Positions 17,112 to 25,924 of a stretch of DNA of 52,211 bases are shown piece by piece. Numbering within the stretch: position 1 is the first letter of the stretch; the number at the start of each line of letters is the position of its first letter. Below the pieces are notes generated by a model. That model did no database searches. It was not told where the DNA came from and saw only the letters and a program-made list of their open reading frames with translations. A program made the translations under genes and the position numbers. The stretch spans positions 1-52,211 of the forward strand of contig CACHLB010000008.1 in assembly GCA_902580505.1 (NCBI GenBank), read 5' to 3'. The stretch is from an uncultured Pelagibacteraceae bacterium (GTDB taxonomy: Bacteria > Pseudomonadota > Alphaproteobacteria > Pelagibacterales > Pelagibacteraceae).

Positions 17112-18440
17112 CTAGAAACTAGCTAGCACAGTATTAATTTCATCTACTGCTTCATCTAGTGTTAATTGATCGTCAATGTATTGTCTAGTGATTCTATTTA
17201 TAAATTTATTGTTTATGATTTTAGATGCTCTTGATAGTTCACCTTCTTTTACTCCCCATCTATTAGCAGTATCTAAACCAGCAACAATATTATTAATTAC
17301 ATCTGCTGAATATAGATCTGTTAAAGGAGCTTTTCTATCAACTCCAACAGGTAGTTTACTCCAAGCTGTTGTAAATGCATTTGGATCACTCGCATTACCT
17401 CTTCTTACTGGGAATTTACCTTCTGGTGCTATAGATAAAGTACTTGTATATCCTTCATCCATTGAATAAAGAATAAACTGCTTAGCTTCATCAGTATCTG
17501 CATCTGCTGTTATACCAAAGTATCTAACATCTGCCCAAGCTGCACCTTTTACATTATTTGGTCCACTAAAATTAGTTATAAAACCAGTTTTAGATGCCAA
17601 TTCTGGTGATGTAGGATCACTATTAATTGTTGGTGGAGCTGAATCTCTTAAACCAGCTAATTCGTCCATGATAAATGGTGACCATATTATCATTGGAGTT
17701 TTACCAGCAAAATAAAGTTCTCTTGATTGTTTCCAATAAAGTTCTCCTGGAGGGCTAGCTTTAGCTAATTTTTTATAAAACTGTAAAGAATTTTTTAAAG
17801 CTCTTCCTTGTTTTTTTGTTCCACCCTTTTTGACAATGTTAACTCCATTTGCAAGTAGAACATGTTCTAAAACCTGACTCATAAAGTTTTCATCAGTTTT
17901 AGTTGCTGCAACAAATCCGAACATTTCATTGCTTGATAAAGCATCTATAGCTTTTTCAATGTTTGCATATGTTGTTGGTGGCTCCAATCCAGCTTGTTCA
18001 AATAGATCTTTTCTATAAACAACCATTTGTGTCCAACCATCAACTGGCACCGCTGCAATTTTACCGCCAGCACTAGCCATTTTCAAAGCACCTGGAGCAA
18101 AGGTTTTCTTTCCAAGTGATTTAACTACATCATTATTTGCATCAACGTCTAAAATTCCGGCTTCAGCCCATGGTAATACATATTGTAGTGTATGATAAAT
18201 TACATCAGGAAGATCTCCTGCTGCAGCTGCTGCAGTAGCTCTTGTTCCTAAATCTTTTTCATCAATCGGGATAACCTCAACTCCAATTCCAGTTTTAGCT
18301 TCAAAGGCTTTAGCCATCTCTTCTTGTTTAGCCATCCTTGCTGGTTGAGTTTCTGTCGTCCAGAATTTGATATCTGCAAATGCAATTGAATTAAAAACAA
18401 AAGCTATTGCAGAGATTGTTATTAATATATTTTTAAACAT
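17112..18440 (-). CDS. Sugar/solute ABC transporter substrate-binding protein
   Basis: Extracellular solute-binding protein family 1 (CUT1 class), 442 residues. A signal peptide (MFKNILITISAIAFVF...) is probably cleaved after SIAFA near residue 22. The mature part starts with DIKFWTTETQPARMAKQ, and the GIGVEVIPIDEKDL strand and VIIWSPF-like region follow the family pattern. A GAGGGG ribosome site precedes the ATG. The 112-nt gap upstream probably holds its own promoter, since the ATPase gene ends there; I see no convincing -35/-10 pair. It precedes the two permeases and the hydrolase, so a glycosidic osmolyte is the likely ligand. The specific ligand is unknown. Confidence 0.9.
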   Translation of the reverse strand: MFKNILITISAIAFVFNSIAFADIKFWTTETQPARMAKQEEMAKAFEAKTGIGVEVIPIDEKDLGTRATAAAAAGDLPDVIYHTLQYVLPWAEAGILDVDANNDVVKSLGKKTFAPGALKMASAGGKIAAVPVDGWTQMVVYRKDLFEQAGLEPPTTYANIEKAIDALSSNEMFGFVAATKTDENFMSQVLEHVLLANGVNIVKKGGTKKQGRALKNSLQFYKKLAKASPPGELYWKQSRELYFAGKTPMIIWSPFIMDELAGLRDSAPPTINSDPTSPELASKTGFITNFSGPNNVKGAAWADVRYFGITADADTDEAKQFILYSMDEGYTSTLSIAPEGKFPVRRGNASDPNAFTTAWSKLPVGVDRKAPLTDLYSADVINNIVAGLDTANRWGVKEGELSRASKIINNKFINRITRQYIDDQLTLDEAVDEINTVLASF

Positions 18441-18552
18441 ATATTCCCCTCTTTTTTTCTTGTTTTCTATAGTTATTCAAAATTTACACATAATGAACTT
18501 TTAAAAGAAGAATAACAAGTATGTATATTACACAATACTACCTGAGATTGAT

Positions 18553-19638
18553 TTAGGAATTTTTAAACGAAATACCTTTATTATCAAATAAATGGCAACG
18601 AAATGGATCAAAACCTATTTTAACAGTGTCACCTACTTTAATATCTGTGTCACCATCAGTTTGCACAACAAGAGGATCTCCCTCTTTCTCTAAATATAAA
18701 TATGTTCCTGACCCTAATTTTTCCACTACAAAAACCTTGCTTTCCCATAAAGAGTCTGAGTCTGCGTTTAATATTAAGTGCTCTGGTCTTATTCCAATTT
18801 TTATACTATCCCCTTCTTGAATATTTTCAGAAATTTTTGGTACATTTAACTTTCCAGTCCCCATTATATCTACTTCAGAACTCTTTGAACTTTTACTTAA
18901 AATTTTACTATCTATAAAATTCATTTTTGGAGATCCGATAAAACCTCCAACAAATAAGTTATCTGGGTTATTATATAAGTTCATTGGTGATCCCTTTTGC
19001 GAAACTATACCTTGATCCAATACAACAATATCATTTGCAAGTGTCATGGCTTCAGTTTGATCGTGAGTTACATAGATCATTGTAGCATTAAGTTGATCAT
19101 GTAATTTTGCTAATTCTACTCTCATTTGGACTCTTAACGCCGCATCTAAGTTAGATAATGGTTCATCAAATAAAAAAACTTTTGGCTTTCTTGTTATTGC
19201 TCTACCTATTGCCACCCTTTGACGTTGTCCTCCAGATAATTGTTTGGGTTTTCTCTCAAGATACTCTTCTATTTGTAGAATTTTAGCAGCCTCCATAACT
19301 CTTTGCTCTATCTCTTCTTTTGATTTTTTTTCAATTTTTAAACCAAAAGCCATATTATCAAATACAGTCATATGAGGATAAAGAGCATAAGATTGGAATA
19401 CCATTGCAATATTTCTTTCTTTAGGTGGTAGATCGTTAACAACTTTATCATCTATAGATATTGTGCCAGAGTTAATTTCTTCTAAACCAGCAATCATTCT
19501 TAAAATTGTAGATTTACCACAACCACTTGGTCCTACTAGAACAGTAAAAGATTCACTTTTTATATCAAGGGAAACATCTTTGATAACATGTGTACTTCCA
19601 AAATACTTATTTACTTTATCTATTTTTATACTCGCCAT
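18553..19638 (-). CDS. Sugar ABC transporter ATP-binding protein (MalK/UgpC/MsmX type)
   Basis: Cytoplasmic ATPase of a CUT1 importer, 361 residues. Walker A is GPSGCGKST, signature is LSGGQRQRVAIGRA, Walker B is VFLFDEPLSNLD, and the switch His is in YVTHDQTEA. The last 120 or so residues form the TOBE/regulatory region that MalK-type ATPases have. It follows gpsA by 2 nt and lies upstream of the binding protein. It therefore serves the sugar permeases although it is transcribed with tmoVW and gpsA. Function is secure; the sugar is not. Confidence 0.95.
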   Translation of the reverse strand: MASIKIDKVNKYFGSTHVIKDVSLDIKSESFTVLVGPSGCGKSTILRMIAGLEEINSGTISIDDKVVNDLPPKERNIAMVFQSYALYPHMTVFDNMAFGLKIEKKSKEEIEQRVMEAAKILQIEEYLERKPKQLSGGQRQRVAIGRAITRKPKVFLFDEPLSNLDAALRVQMRVELAKLHDQLNATMIYVTHDQTEAMTLANDIVVLDQGIVSQKGSPMNLYNNPDNLFVGGFIGSPKMNFIDSKILSKSSKSSEVDIMGTGKLNVPKISENIQEGDSIKIGIRPEHLILNADSDSLWESKVFVVEKLGSGTYLYLEKEGDPLVVQTDGDTDIKVGDTVKIGFDPFRCHLFDNKGISFKNS

Positions 19639-19640
19639 AT

Positions 19641-20600
19641 TTAATTTAATATTAATTTTTTATTGTTAATTATAGATTTAATTAATTTTGTCATCAAAGG
19701 GATTTTTTTTTGTTGAATTTTTTTTAATACAAATGGTGCAATTTCTCTTGCAAGCTGCTCCCCTTCTACAGTTTCATTTGGCATAAATTTTCTTTTAGCA
19801 TTGTTAAATGTATAGCCTTGCCCTAAGTAACTTCCCATTTTACTATTTCTACCTCCAGCAGCACTGACATATAGATCTCCAACTCCGGCCAATCCAAGAG
19901 CAGTCTCAATCTTTCCTTTAAAATATTTAGTAATATATATCATCTCATTTATAGATTTTTTGAATAAACTTGAAGACATATTTAAACTATCTCCAGCCCC
20001 TATAATCATTGAATAAATATTTTTAATTGAAGAACAAATCTCAACTCCAATAACATCTTTCGAAGTTTCAGTTAGATAGTATTTTGTTGAAATCATATTA
20101 CAAATATTTGTAGCGGTTTTGATATTTTTATTAGCAACAATTACACTTGTTTGTTTTTTATTTGAAAGTTCTTTTGCTAAGCAAGGTCCTTTTAGAACTG
20201 AAACATTTATATTTTTATTAGTTTTCTTTATATCCTCTGAGATAGTAAAAATTTTCTGTTTTTTTTTCTCATACTTTAAACCTTTAGTAAGAATAAGAAT
20301 TGGGCTTTTGATGTTTGATTTTTTAAATTCTTCGCTAATAAAATTTATGCCTGATAAACTTAAAGCAACAACTACCAAATCATATTTATTTTTTAACAAA
20401 TCAGTTGAGTATTTTTTATATTTTATTTTCTTAGACAAATTTATTTTCAAACTAGAATGATATTTCTTTTTTGAAGACAAATTTTTAATAAAAGTTTTAT
20501 TATATGGTTCTGTGATAGTTACTTCATTTTTATTATCAATACATGGAAAACTAAAAGCAGATCCCATTGCGCCACCGCCTATTATTAAAATTTTTTTCAT
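19641..20600 (-). CDS. gpsA: Glycerol-3-phosphate dehydrogenase [NAD(P)+]
   Basis: Interconverts dihydroxyacetone phosphate and sn-glycerol 3-phosphate. The protein has 319 residues, near the family norm. The Rossmann motif GGGAMGSAF is at about 8-16. The catalytic Lys lies in SSIKNIYSMIIGAGDSL. The C-terminal LGLAGVGDLYVSAAGGRNSKMG is diagnostic of GpsA. It sits 5 nt after tmoW and 2 nt before the ATPase gene. This links glycerol metabolism to a solute importer and a glycosidase, hence the suggestion of a glycerol-containing osmolyte. It may also be simply the housekeeping gene for phospholipid synthesis. Confidence 0.92.
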   Translation of the reverse strand: MKKILIIGGGAMGSAFSFPCIDNKNEVTITEPYNKTFIKNLSSKKKYHSSLKINLSKKIKYKKYSTDLLKNKYDLVVVALSLSGINFISEEFKKSNIKSPILILTKGLKYEKKKQKIFTISEDIKKTNKNINVSVLKGPCLAKELSNKKQTSVIVANKNIKTATNICNMISTKYYLTETSKDVIGVEICSSIKNIYSMIIGAGDSLNMSSSLFKKSINEMIYITKYFKGKIETALGLAGVGDLYVSAAGGRNSKMGSYLGQGYTFNNAKRKFMPNETVEGEQLAREIAPFVLKKIQQKKIPLMTKLIKSIINNKKLILN

Positions 20601-20605
20601 TTAGC

Positions 20606-22759
20606 TTAAGCAATTCCTAGATGTTTTTTTCTTTTTTCAACCCAAGTTCTTATCAAATTATCAAAGATTAAACCTATAAACGCTACACAAATACCCAAAG
20701 TTAATCCAATACCAGCACCGTTTTTATCTGATAGTGCTTTTAAAATATATTGTCCTAAATCTTCTGTCCCGATAAATGCCCCTATAATCACCATAAATAA
20801 TGCAAACACTATTGTTTGATTTATACCAAGCATCATATGAGGGAATGCTAAAGGAAATTCTATTTTTGTTAATCTTTGAAATTTATTCACACCAGACATC
20901 GTCGCTGCATCATGTAAACCCTCAGGGACACTTCTAAGCCCTTCAATTGTGTATCTAGTTGCTGGTATAGTTGCATAAACAATGACCGCAATAAGAACAG
21001 AAGTGTCGGTTATTCCAAAAAGCATCATCACGGGAATAAGATAAACAAATGATGGAAATGTTTGAAAAATATCACATACACCTAACATAAATTTTGCAGA
21101 ATGTTTATTTTGAAAACACAATGTGCCGACTGTAAAACCAATAATACAAGAAACTATTACCCCAAAGGTTGCCATGTAAGCCGTTACCAAAGCTCTATCC
21201 CACCAAGGGCTTAGAGCTATGAATAATGTCAAACCACAAACTACTAATGCAGATCTAATTCCACCAATTAAATAGCCAGCACCAACAACTAAAACTAATG
21301 TAGCAACAGCTGGCATCCTTAAATACAAAGCCCTCATTGGTTGTAAAACTTCTTGAATTAACCAAGTATTAAATGCTTTTATATAAACAAAGAAGGTATC
21401 AAAAATCCAATCGACACCTTTATTCCAAAAATCAGCAGTTGATATTCCTTTGTTGTGTGGCACTTCAAATAAATAATTGTAACCACCTTTGAAATAAACA
21501 GATCCAAAGTAAGCGAGTAAAATTCCAATTATGACTGTAATACTAAAAAATAATAAATTTTTATTTCTTTGAAAAAAATTCAAATTACCAAAATAATCAA
21601 CTTGCTTGTTTGCCCACGCTAATGACATTTTATCTAGTAAAATTGCAATTAGACTTATACAAAGACCAGCTTCTAATGCTAATCCAATATTAAGCTGATT
21701 TAATGCTAATAATAAGTTGAAACCTAGACCTTTAGCTCCAATGAAGGCTGAAATAACAGCCATAGAAAAACACACCATGATAACTTGGTTTACACCAATA
21801 AGGATATCTCTTCTGGCCGTTGGAATTAGTACTTTAGACATTAGCTGCCAATTGTTACAGCCACTCATTCTTCCAGCTTCAATTACTTCTGGAGGAATAG
21901 CTCTTAATCCTAATAAAGTAAGCAATATCATAGGTGGAACTGCAACAACCATGGTTATAATTACTGCAGCATGGTCACCAACTCCAAACAAGACAAGTGC
22001 AGGAACTAATACTGCATATTGTGGCATTGTTTGCATAACTAATAGAATTGGATATAGAGCTTTCTCTACACGTTTACTTTTATAAGCTGCAATACCTAGA
22101 CTTAAACCAAATACAAAAGATAGAGGCGCAGCAACTAAAATAAAAGAGAGCGTTTGCATTGATGGTTTCCATTGTCCAAATATAGAAATGTAAACCATTG
22201 TTAAACCAGCAAATAAAGCTAATCCTATACCACTTAATTTATAAGCAAGTATTGCAAAACCAGCTGCAACTATTGTCCAAGGTAGACCTGGTAACTCCGC
22301 CCAAGGGTTTGCATCGATCCAATCCCAACTCGTAAAAGCAACAATTGTTTCAAGTCCTCCTAAAAGAATTTCTCTAATTAATTCTATTAGAAAGGTCATA
22401 AAAGCTGTTAAATTTCTGCTAATTTGTAAAACTATTGGTCTGGTTTTAAATTCTTGAGTGTCCTCATTCCAAAACTCCATTGGCATCCACTCATTCATTA
22501 AGAAAAACAAGGAGTCATTTATCCATATTGGCAACCATCCAAGTAATGGAGGAAGTCGCCAGAAAACATCAAAGGCGTAATATCTTACTTCTTTGCCTAA
22601 AAATATATAACTACTTTGATTAGGGTCTTTTACGAATTCAGCTTGGCCTCTAATGAATTTATATGTTTCTGGAACGTCAATTGCAAAACAAAGAGCAAAG
22701 AAAACAATTAATAGAAATAACCACTGAAATATTTTTGGATATTTTTTTAAAAATTCCAT
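20606..22759 (-). CDS. tmoW: TMAO/betaine-type ABC transporter permease, tandem permease domains
   Basis: The protein of 717 residues contains two copies of the ProW-type permease domain. The first coupling loop is EVIEAGRMSGCNNWQLMSKV, around residue 290, and the second is HDAATMSGVNKFQRLTKIEF, around 640. An unusual N-terminal amphipathic region and a long linker lie around and between them. The fused double permease matches the TMAO transporter TmoW and long ProW homologues. It starts 3 nt after tmoV. Naming it tmoW rests on its neighbour tdm and on the overall architecture; glycine betaine or choline transport, or several of these, cannot be excluded. Confidence 0.78.
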   Translation of the reverse strand: MEFLKKYPKIFQWLFLLIVFFALCFAIDVPETYKFIRGQAEFVKDPNQSSYIFLGKEVRYYAFDVFWRLPPLLGWLPIWINDSLFFLMNEWMPMEFWNEDTQEFKTRPIVLQISRNLTAFMTFLIELIREILLGGLETIVAFTSWDWIDANPWAELPGLPWTIVAAGFAILAYKLSGIGLALFAGLTMVYISIFGQWKPSMQTLSFILVAAPLSFVFGLSLGIAAYKSKRVEKALYPILLVMQTMPQYAVLVPALVLFGVGDHAAVIITMVVAVPPMILLTLLGLRAIPPEVIEAGRMSGCNNWQLMSKVLIPTARRDILIGVNQVIMVCFSMAVISAFIGAKGLGFNLLLALNQLNIGLALEAGLCISLIAILLDKMSLAWANKQVDYFGNLNFFQRNKNLLFFSITVIIGILLAYFGSVYFKGGYNYLFEVPHNKGISTADFWNKGVDWIFDTFFVYIKAFNTWLIQEVLQPMRALYLRMPAVATLVLVVGAGYLIGGIRSALVVCGLTLFIALSPWWDRALVTAYMATFGVIVSCIIGFTVGTLCFQNKHSAKFMLGVCDIFQTFPSFVYLIPVMMLFGITDTSVLIAVIVYATIPATRYTIEGLRSVPEGLHDAATMSGVNKFQRLTKIEFPLAFPHMMLGINQTIVFALFMVIIGAFIGTEDLGQYILKALSDKNGAGIGLTLGICVAFIGLIFDNLIRTWVEKRKKHLGIA

Positions 22760-22762
22760 AAT

Positions 22763-23794
22763 TTATTTTTCGTTCTTTCTTCCGCCAAAGACAGTATTTA
22801 TTATTTTTGTCGGGTTGATTGACCCTACAGTTTTATTATTTTCATCTATAACTGCTACAGATTTTTCTTGCGTTAATATTTTTTCTGCAACATTTTCTAT
22901 GATTTCATTTTTTGAAACTTTAACATCACCTAAATTATTAGATATAGATTCATCCATTACATCTTCAATTAATAAAACTTTTTCTCTAGGTACTTCTTCA
23001 GTAAATTTTCTTACATATTCTGTGGCTGGGTTTAAAACTATATTTGCAGGTGTATCTAGTTGTTCAATTATACCATCTTTCATAATTGCAATTCGATCAG
23101 CAAGTTTTAATGCTTCATCAAAATCATGAGTAATAAACATAATTGTTTTTTGTAATTTTTCTTGAAGTCTTAAAAATTCATCTTGCATTTCTTTTCTAAT
23201 TAAAGGATCTAGAGCAGAAAAAGGTTCATCTAAAAACCAGATATCGGGTTCTACTGCGAGAGATCTTGCAATTCCAACTCTTTGTTGTTGTCCACCTGAA
23301 AGTTCTCTTGGAAAATAATTTTCTCTTCCATCAAGTCCAACTAATTTAACCATCTCCATTGCTTTATTAATGCTCTCCTCAGTTTTGATACCTTTGATTT
23401 GAAGAGGAAAAGCTATATTTTCTACAACGGTTTTGTGTGGAAGAAGAGCAAAGCTTTGGAAAACCATTCCCATTTTGTTTCTTCTAAGCTCAATTAACTC
23501 TTTATTATTTAAATTTAATAAATCTTGACCTTCAATGAAAATTTTTCCACCTGTTGCATCTGTTAATCTTGATATACACCTTAGTAAAGTTGACTTACCA
23601 GATCCAGATAAGCCCATTACAACAAGCATCTCTCCTTTTGCCACTTCAAAAGAAGCATTGTTAACACCTACTATACAACCATTTTCTTGAAATGTTTTAG
23701 CATCAACATTACCATTTGAATCTTGAAGCATCTTTTTGGCGTTTTCACCAAAAATTTTATAAACTGCTTCGCATTTGATTACTGCTTCAGACAT
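22763..23794 (-). CDS. tmoV: TMAO/betaine-type ABC transporter ATP-binding protein
   Basis: ProV-class ATPase, 343 residues. A ProV-like N-terminal region with VYKIFGENAKKML precedes Walker A GLSGSGKST (61-69). The signature is LSGGQQQRVGIARS, Walker B is IWFLDEPFSALD, and the switch His is in FITHDFDEA. The C-terminus keeps a single CBS-like segment (VAVIDENNKTVGSINPTKI), shorter than the double CBS of E. coli ProV. It sits directly before tmoW. The gene is 64 nt downstream of a small membrane protein gene and so is separated from its binding protein gene tmoX by two small genes and a terminator. Confidence 0.82.
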   Translation of the reverse strand: MSEAVIKCEAVYKIFGENAKKMLQDSNGNVDAKTFQENGCIVGVNNASFEVAKGEMLVVMGLSGSGKSTLLRCISRLTDATGGKIFIEGQDLLNLNNKELIELRRNKMGMVFQSFALLPHKTVVENIAFPLQIKGIKTEESINKAMEMVKLVGLDGRENYFPRELSGGQQQRVGIARSLAVEPDIWFLDEPFSALDPLIRKEMQDEFLRLQEKLQKTIMFITHDFDEALKLADRIAIMKDGIIEQLDTPANIVLNPATEYVRKFTEEVPREKVLLIEDVMDESISNNLGDVKVSKNEIIENVAEKILTQEKSVAVIDENNKTVGSINPTKIINTVFGGRKNEK

Positions 23795-23858
23795 AATTCT
23801 TATAAAAATATACGAAAATTAATTAAATTAAAATCAATATAATTGTTGCTTATTTCCA

Positions 23859-24410
23859 TTAAAAATTTTTAATAAAATAAACCCTTGTATCAATTCCAGT
23901 GCTTAAAAAACTTAAGGCTTCACCGCTTACTTTAATTGTTTCGTCTACTCCTACGTTATTTCCACTTACTGTAAAACCTGCAAAACATTTCTTTTTTTCA
24001 GCATCCCACTCAACAAATGTTTCATCAATCTTATTGCCGTTAATAGTATAAATTTCATGTGCTCTAAAATTTAAGAAATTTGCGCCCATTATTGCTCTTT
24101 GGGGGATAAGCTTTGTGGCATTACACACTCCCTCATACAATTCATCTGACAATTTATAATGATCAGTACCATCAAAAGTTACTAATATACCCGAGGGAAG
24201 TTTTGAAATTAATGCACTTAGTTTTCTCTCTTTTGCAATTCTCTCTTCTTCCAATTTCATTTTTCTAACTAATTCATCACCCTCGCTAAATATATTATTT
24301 AAAATAGCAAAAGAAGAAATTATGACTATTGTTAAAATTACTAGTCCTATAAATTGTTTTAGGTTCTCGGGTAATCCTTTTAATTTACTAAATGAAGTTT
24401 CGTTCGACAT
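23859..24410 (-). CDS. Hypothetical membrane-anchored protein
   Basis: I do not recognise this protein of 183 residues. It has one hydrophobic segment (about residues 21-41, LVILTIVIISSFAILNNIF) after a short cytoplasmic start. A charged, possibly coiled-coil stretch (ELVRKMKLEEERIAKERK) and a beta-rich C-terminal domain with two Cys follow. This suggests a type II anchor with a periplasmic domain. Its ATG shares one base with the stop of the MORN gene (TAATG). It lies between tmoX and tmoV, so it is probably transcribed with the transporter. A link to transport is only positional. Confidence 0.7.
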   Translation of the reverse strand: MSNETSFSKLKGLPENLKQFIGLVILTIVIISSFAILNNIFSEGDELVRKMKLEEERIAKERKLSALISKLPSGILVTFDGTDHYKLSDELYEGVCNATKLIPQRAIMGANFLNFRAHEIYTINGNKIDETFVEWDAEKKKCFAGFTVSGNNVGVDETIKVSGEALSFLSTGIDTRVYFIKNF

Positions 24411-24787
24411 TAATCTTGTAATTTACCGTTTTTCCAAATTCCTACTTTTTGGTCACCATTAGCCCAAGTAAATGTTCCTTTGCCATTCATAAAACCATTA
24501 GCCCACTCTCCTTCATAAGTAGAACCATCTGGGAAAGTTAAAGTTCCAACTCCACTCCAAACACTGTTTTTAAACTCACCTTTATAGATATATCCGTTTG
24601 GCCATGTTTCTACACCTTGACCATTTTTTTTGGTTCCTACCCACTCACCTTCATAAGTAGTTTTATCTGTATAAACCCATTTTCCATATCCATTTTCACA
24701 GTTACCTTCTTTACATCCGGTGCTTCGAGCAAAAACTGATGAGCTTATTAATAAACTTAAAAAAAAGTAAAAAAGATATTTTCTCAT
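24410..24787 (-). CDS. Secreted MORN-repeat protein
   Basis: The protein of 125 residues has a signal peptide (MRKYLFYFFLSLLISSSVFA, likely cut after residue 20). A Cys pair (GCKEGNCENGYG) and about four MORN repeats follow, for example YEGEWVGTKKNGQG, YKGEFKNSVWSGVG, YEGEWANGFMNGKG and VGIWKNGKL. MORN repeats form extended beta-hairpin rods, often for scaffold or membrane contact roles. The product is predicted to be exported to the periplasm. It follows the terminator after tmoX and precedes the membrane protein gene with a 1-nt overlap. No enzymatic function is evident. Confidence 0.85.
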   Translation of the reverse strand: MRKYLFYFFLSLLISSSVFARSTGCKEGNCENGYGKWVYTDKTTYEGEWVGTKKNGQGVETWPNGYIYKGEFKNSVWSGVGTLTFPDGSTYEGEWANGFMNGKGTFTWANGDQKVGIWKNGKLQD

Positions 24788-24812
24788 AAATATATTTTAC
24801 ACAAATCTTTAT

Positions 24813-24843
24813 AAAAAAAAATCCCCCCCAACAGAATTGGGGG
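24813..24843 (-). terminator. Intrinsic terminator downstream of tmoX
   Basis: On the reverse strand CCCCCAA (24843-24837), a 5-nt loop and TTGGGGG (24831-24825), then extra G residues and a run of nine T (24821-24813). This is the strongest GC-rich hairpin in the window. It should end most tmoX transcripts and reduce read-through into the MORN, tmoV and tmoW genes, giving excess binding protein. Confidence 0.93.
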
Positions 24844-24869
24844 AGATCTTAATTTTTTAACTTTTATCC

Positions 24870-25814
24870 TTATTTAAGGAAAGCTTTCCAAGTTGACTCG
24901 TTATCAGCTAACCATTTTTTAGCTGCATCTTCGTGAGTCATTTTGTCAACGTCTACTAAAGCTGCCATTGCACCAATTTGACTTGTTGAGAATGACAATT
25001 TTTTGAACGCTGCTGCTGCATCTGGATGAGTTTTTGGAAAATCTTCATGAACTGCTTTTTTCAAATAACCATCCGGAGAACCACATTTTCCATCACCACC
25101 ATCTGCTGGTCTACAACCAGCTGTGTATGGAGGGAAGTCGATAAATGTAAAACCAGCACCATCAGTAAAGTTTGGTGTCCAGTTGAAAATTATTGTTCCT
25201 CTTCCTTCTTTTTCTGCAGCTGCTAATTCTGCCCAAAGTGCATCAGCACCTCCAGCAAACTTAACCCACCACAAATCTCCTAAGCCTAAAGCATCAATCC
25301 TTTGAGGGATTAAGTCACCATGCCAAGTTTGTGGTCCTTCCAACATTCTTCCTTTTCCATCTGGAGAGTCAGGTGTTGTAAAGTTTTTTGCACAGTCTGG
25401 ATTTTTTAGAGCTGTCCAATCTGGTAGACCTGGACATAGACCTTTTTCAACAACCCAGTTTGGATATCCCATATCTTCAAGAGTTCTTGCTTCATGATCA
25501 CCCCAGTCTAACAAACCACCTTTGTCTAAAGCTGTTGTAAATGACTTACCGAAAGCAGATTCCCATACCTCATGAGATATAGTTACATCACCAATTCTAA
25601 TTGACTCGTAAACCGCTTGAGAGTCAGCATTTACATATTTAACATTGTTACCCATGCTTTCAAAGATTCCACCAATAACATAGGCCATAACAATTTGACT
25701 TGACCAGTTATGAGTTGGGATCACTATGGGTTTTTTACTGTCAGCGTTAGATATTCCTGCAAAGCTTACTACAGTAATTACTATAGCTGAGAGTAAAGAT
25801 AGTATTTTCTTCAT
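24870..25814 (-). CDS. tmoX: TMAO/betaine ABC transporter substrate-binding protein (TmoX/ProX-OpuAC type)
   Basis: Periplasmic binding protein of the glycine betaine/OpuAC class, 314 residues. The signal peptide (MKKILSLLSAIVITVVSFAG) is probably cut after NA near residue 24. The mature chain starts DSKKPIVIPTHNWSSQIV. Many Trp and Tyr (HNWSSQ, HEVWESAFG, NWVVEKG, QTWHGD, WWVKFAG, FNWTPNF) can build the aromatic cage typical of quaternary amine and TMAO binders. A consensus-like promoter and a GAGGAG site lie upstream, and a terminator follows. Divergence from tdm favours TMAO as a ligand. Related SAR11 proteins are known or suspected to bind several methylated osmolytes. Confidence 0.85.
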   Translation of the reverse strand: MKKILSLLSAIVITVVSFAGISNADSKKPIVIPTHNWSSQIVMAYVIGGIFESMGNNVKYVNADSQAVYESIRIGDVTISHEVWESAFGKSFTTALDKGGLLDWGDHEARTLEDMGYPNWVVEKGLCPGLPDWTALKNPDCAKNFTTPDSPDGKGRMLEGPQTWHGDLIPQRIDALGLGDLWWVKFAGGADALWAELAAAEKEGRGTIIFNWTPNFTDGAGFTFIDFPPYTAGCRPADGGDGKCGSPDGYLKKAVHEDFPKTHPDAAAAFKKLSFSTSQIGAMAALVDVDKMTHEDAAKKWLADNESTWKAFLK

Positions 25815-25848
25815 TTATTTCTCCTCTCTTAATATATTAAGTAAGTAA

Positions 25849-25877
25849 GTATCCTTAAATTTAATCTCACAGTCAAC
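25849..25877 (-). promoter_or_regulatory. Sigma70-type promoter for tmoX
   Basis: Reading on the reverse strand, TTGACT (25877-25872) is separated by exactly 17 nt from GATACT (25854-25849). The -10 lies about 35 nt before the tmoX ATG, giving a short leader with a GAGGAG site. An imperfect inverted repeat, CAAC-AAAA-GTTG, overlaps the upstream edge of the -35. Confidence 0.65.
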
Positions 25878-25910
25878 AAAAGTTGGTACTAAAATTTATA
25901 TATACAATTA

Positions 25911-25924
25911 ATCAGTACTGATTT
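25911..25924. promoter_or_regulatory. 14-bp perfect palindrome upstream of tdm, candidate operator
   Basis: AATCAGTACTGATT is a perfect dyad with a mixed-base core, less likely to be chance than a pure AT palindrome. It lies in the tmoX-tdm divergent region, 31 nt before the tdm ATG and upstream of the tmoX promoter. It has the size expected for a dimeric winged-helix regulator. A gene for such a protein may be the one coupled to the end of tdm (28295). Operator function is inferred. Confidence 0.5.

Noticed and set aside
18441..18552. Promoter for the sugar-binding protein gene
   Set aside because: Several TTG-containing hexamers and AT-rich -10-like strings, but no pair with proper spacing stands out, so none is annotated.
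25831..25840. TAATATATTA palindrome in the tmoX leader
   Set aside because: Short and purely A/T; expected by chance at this base composition.
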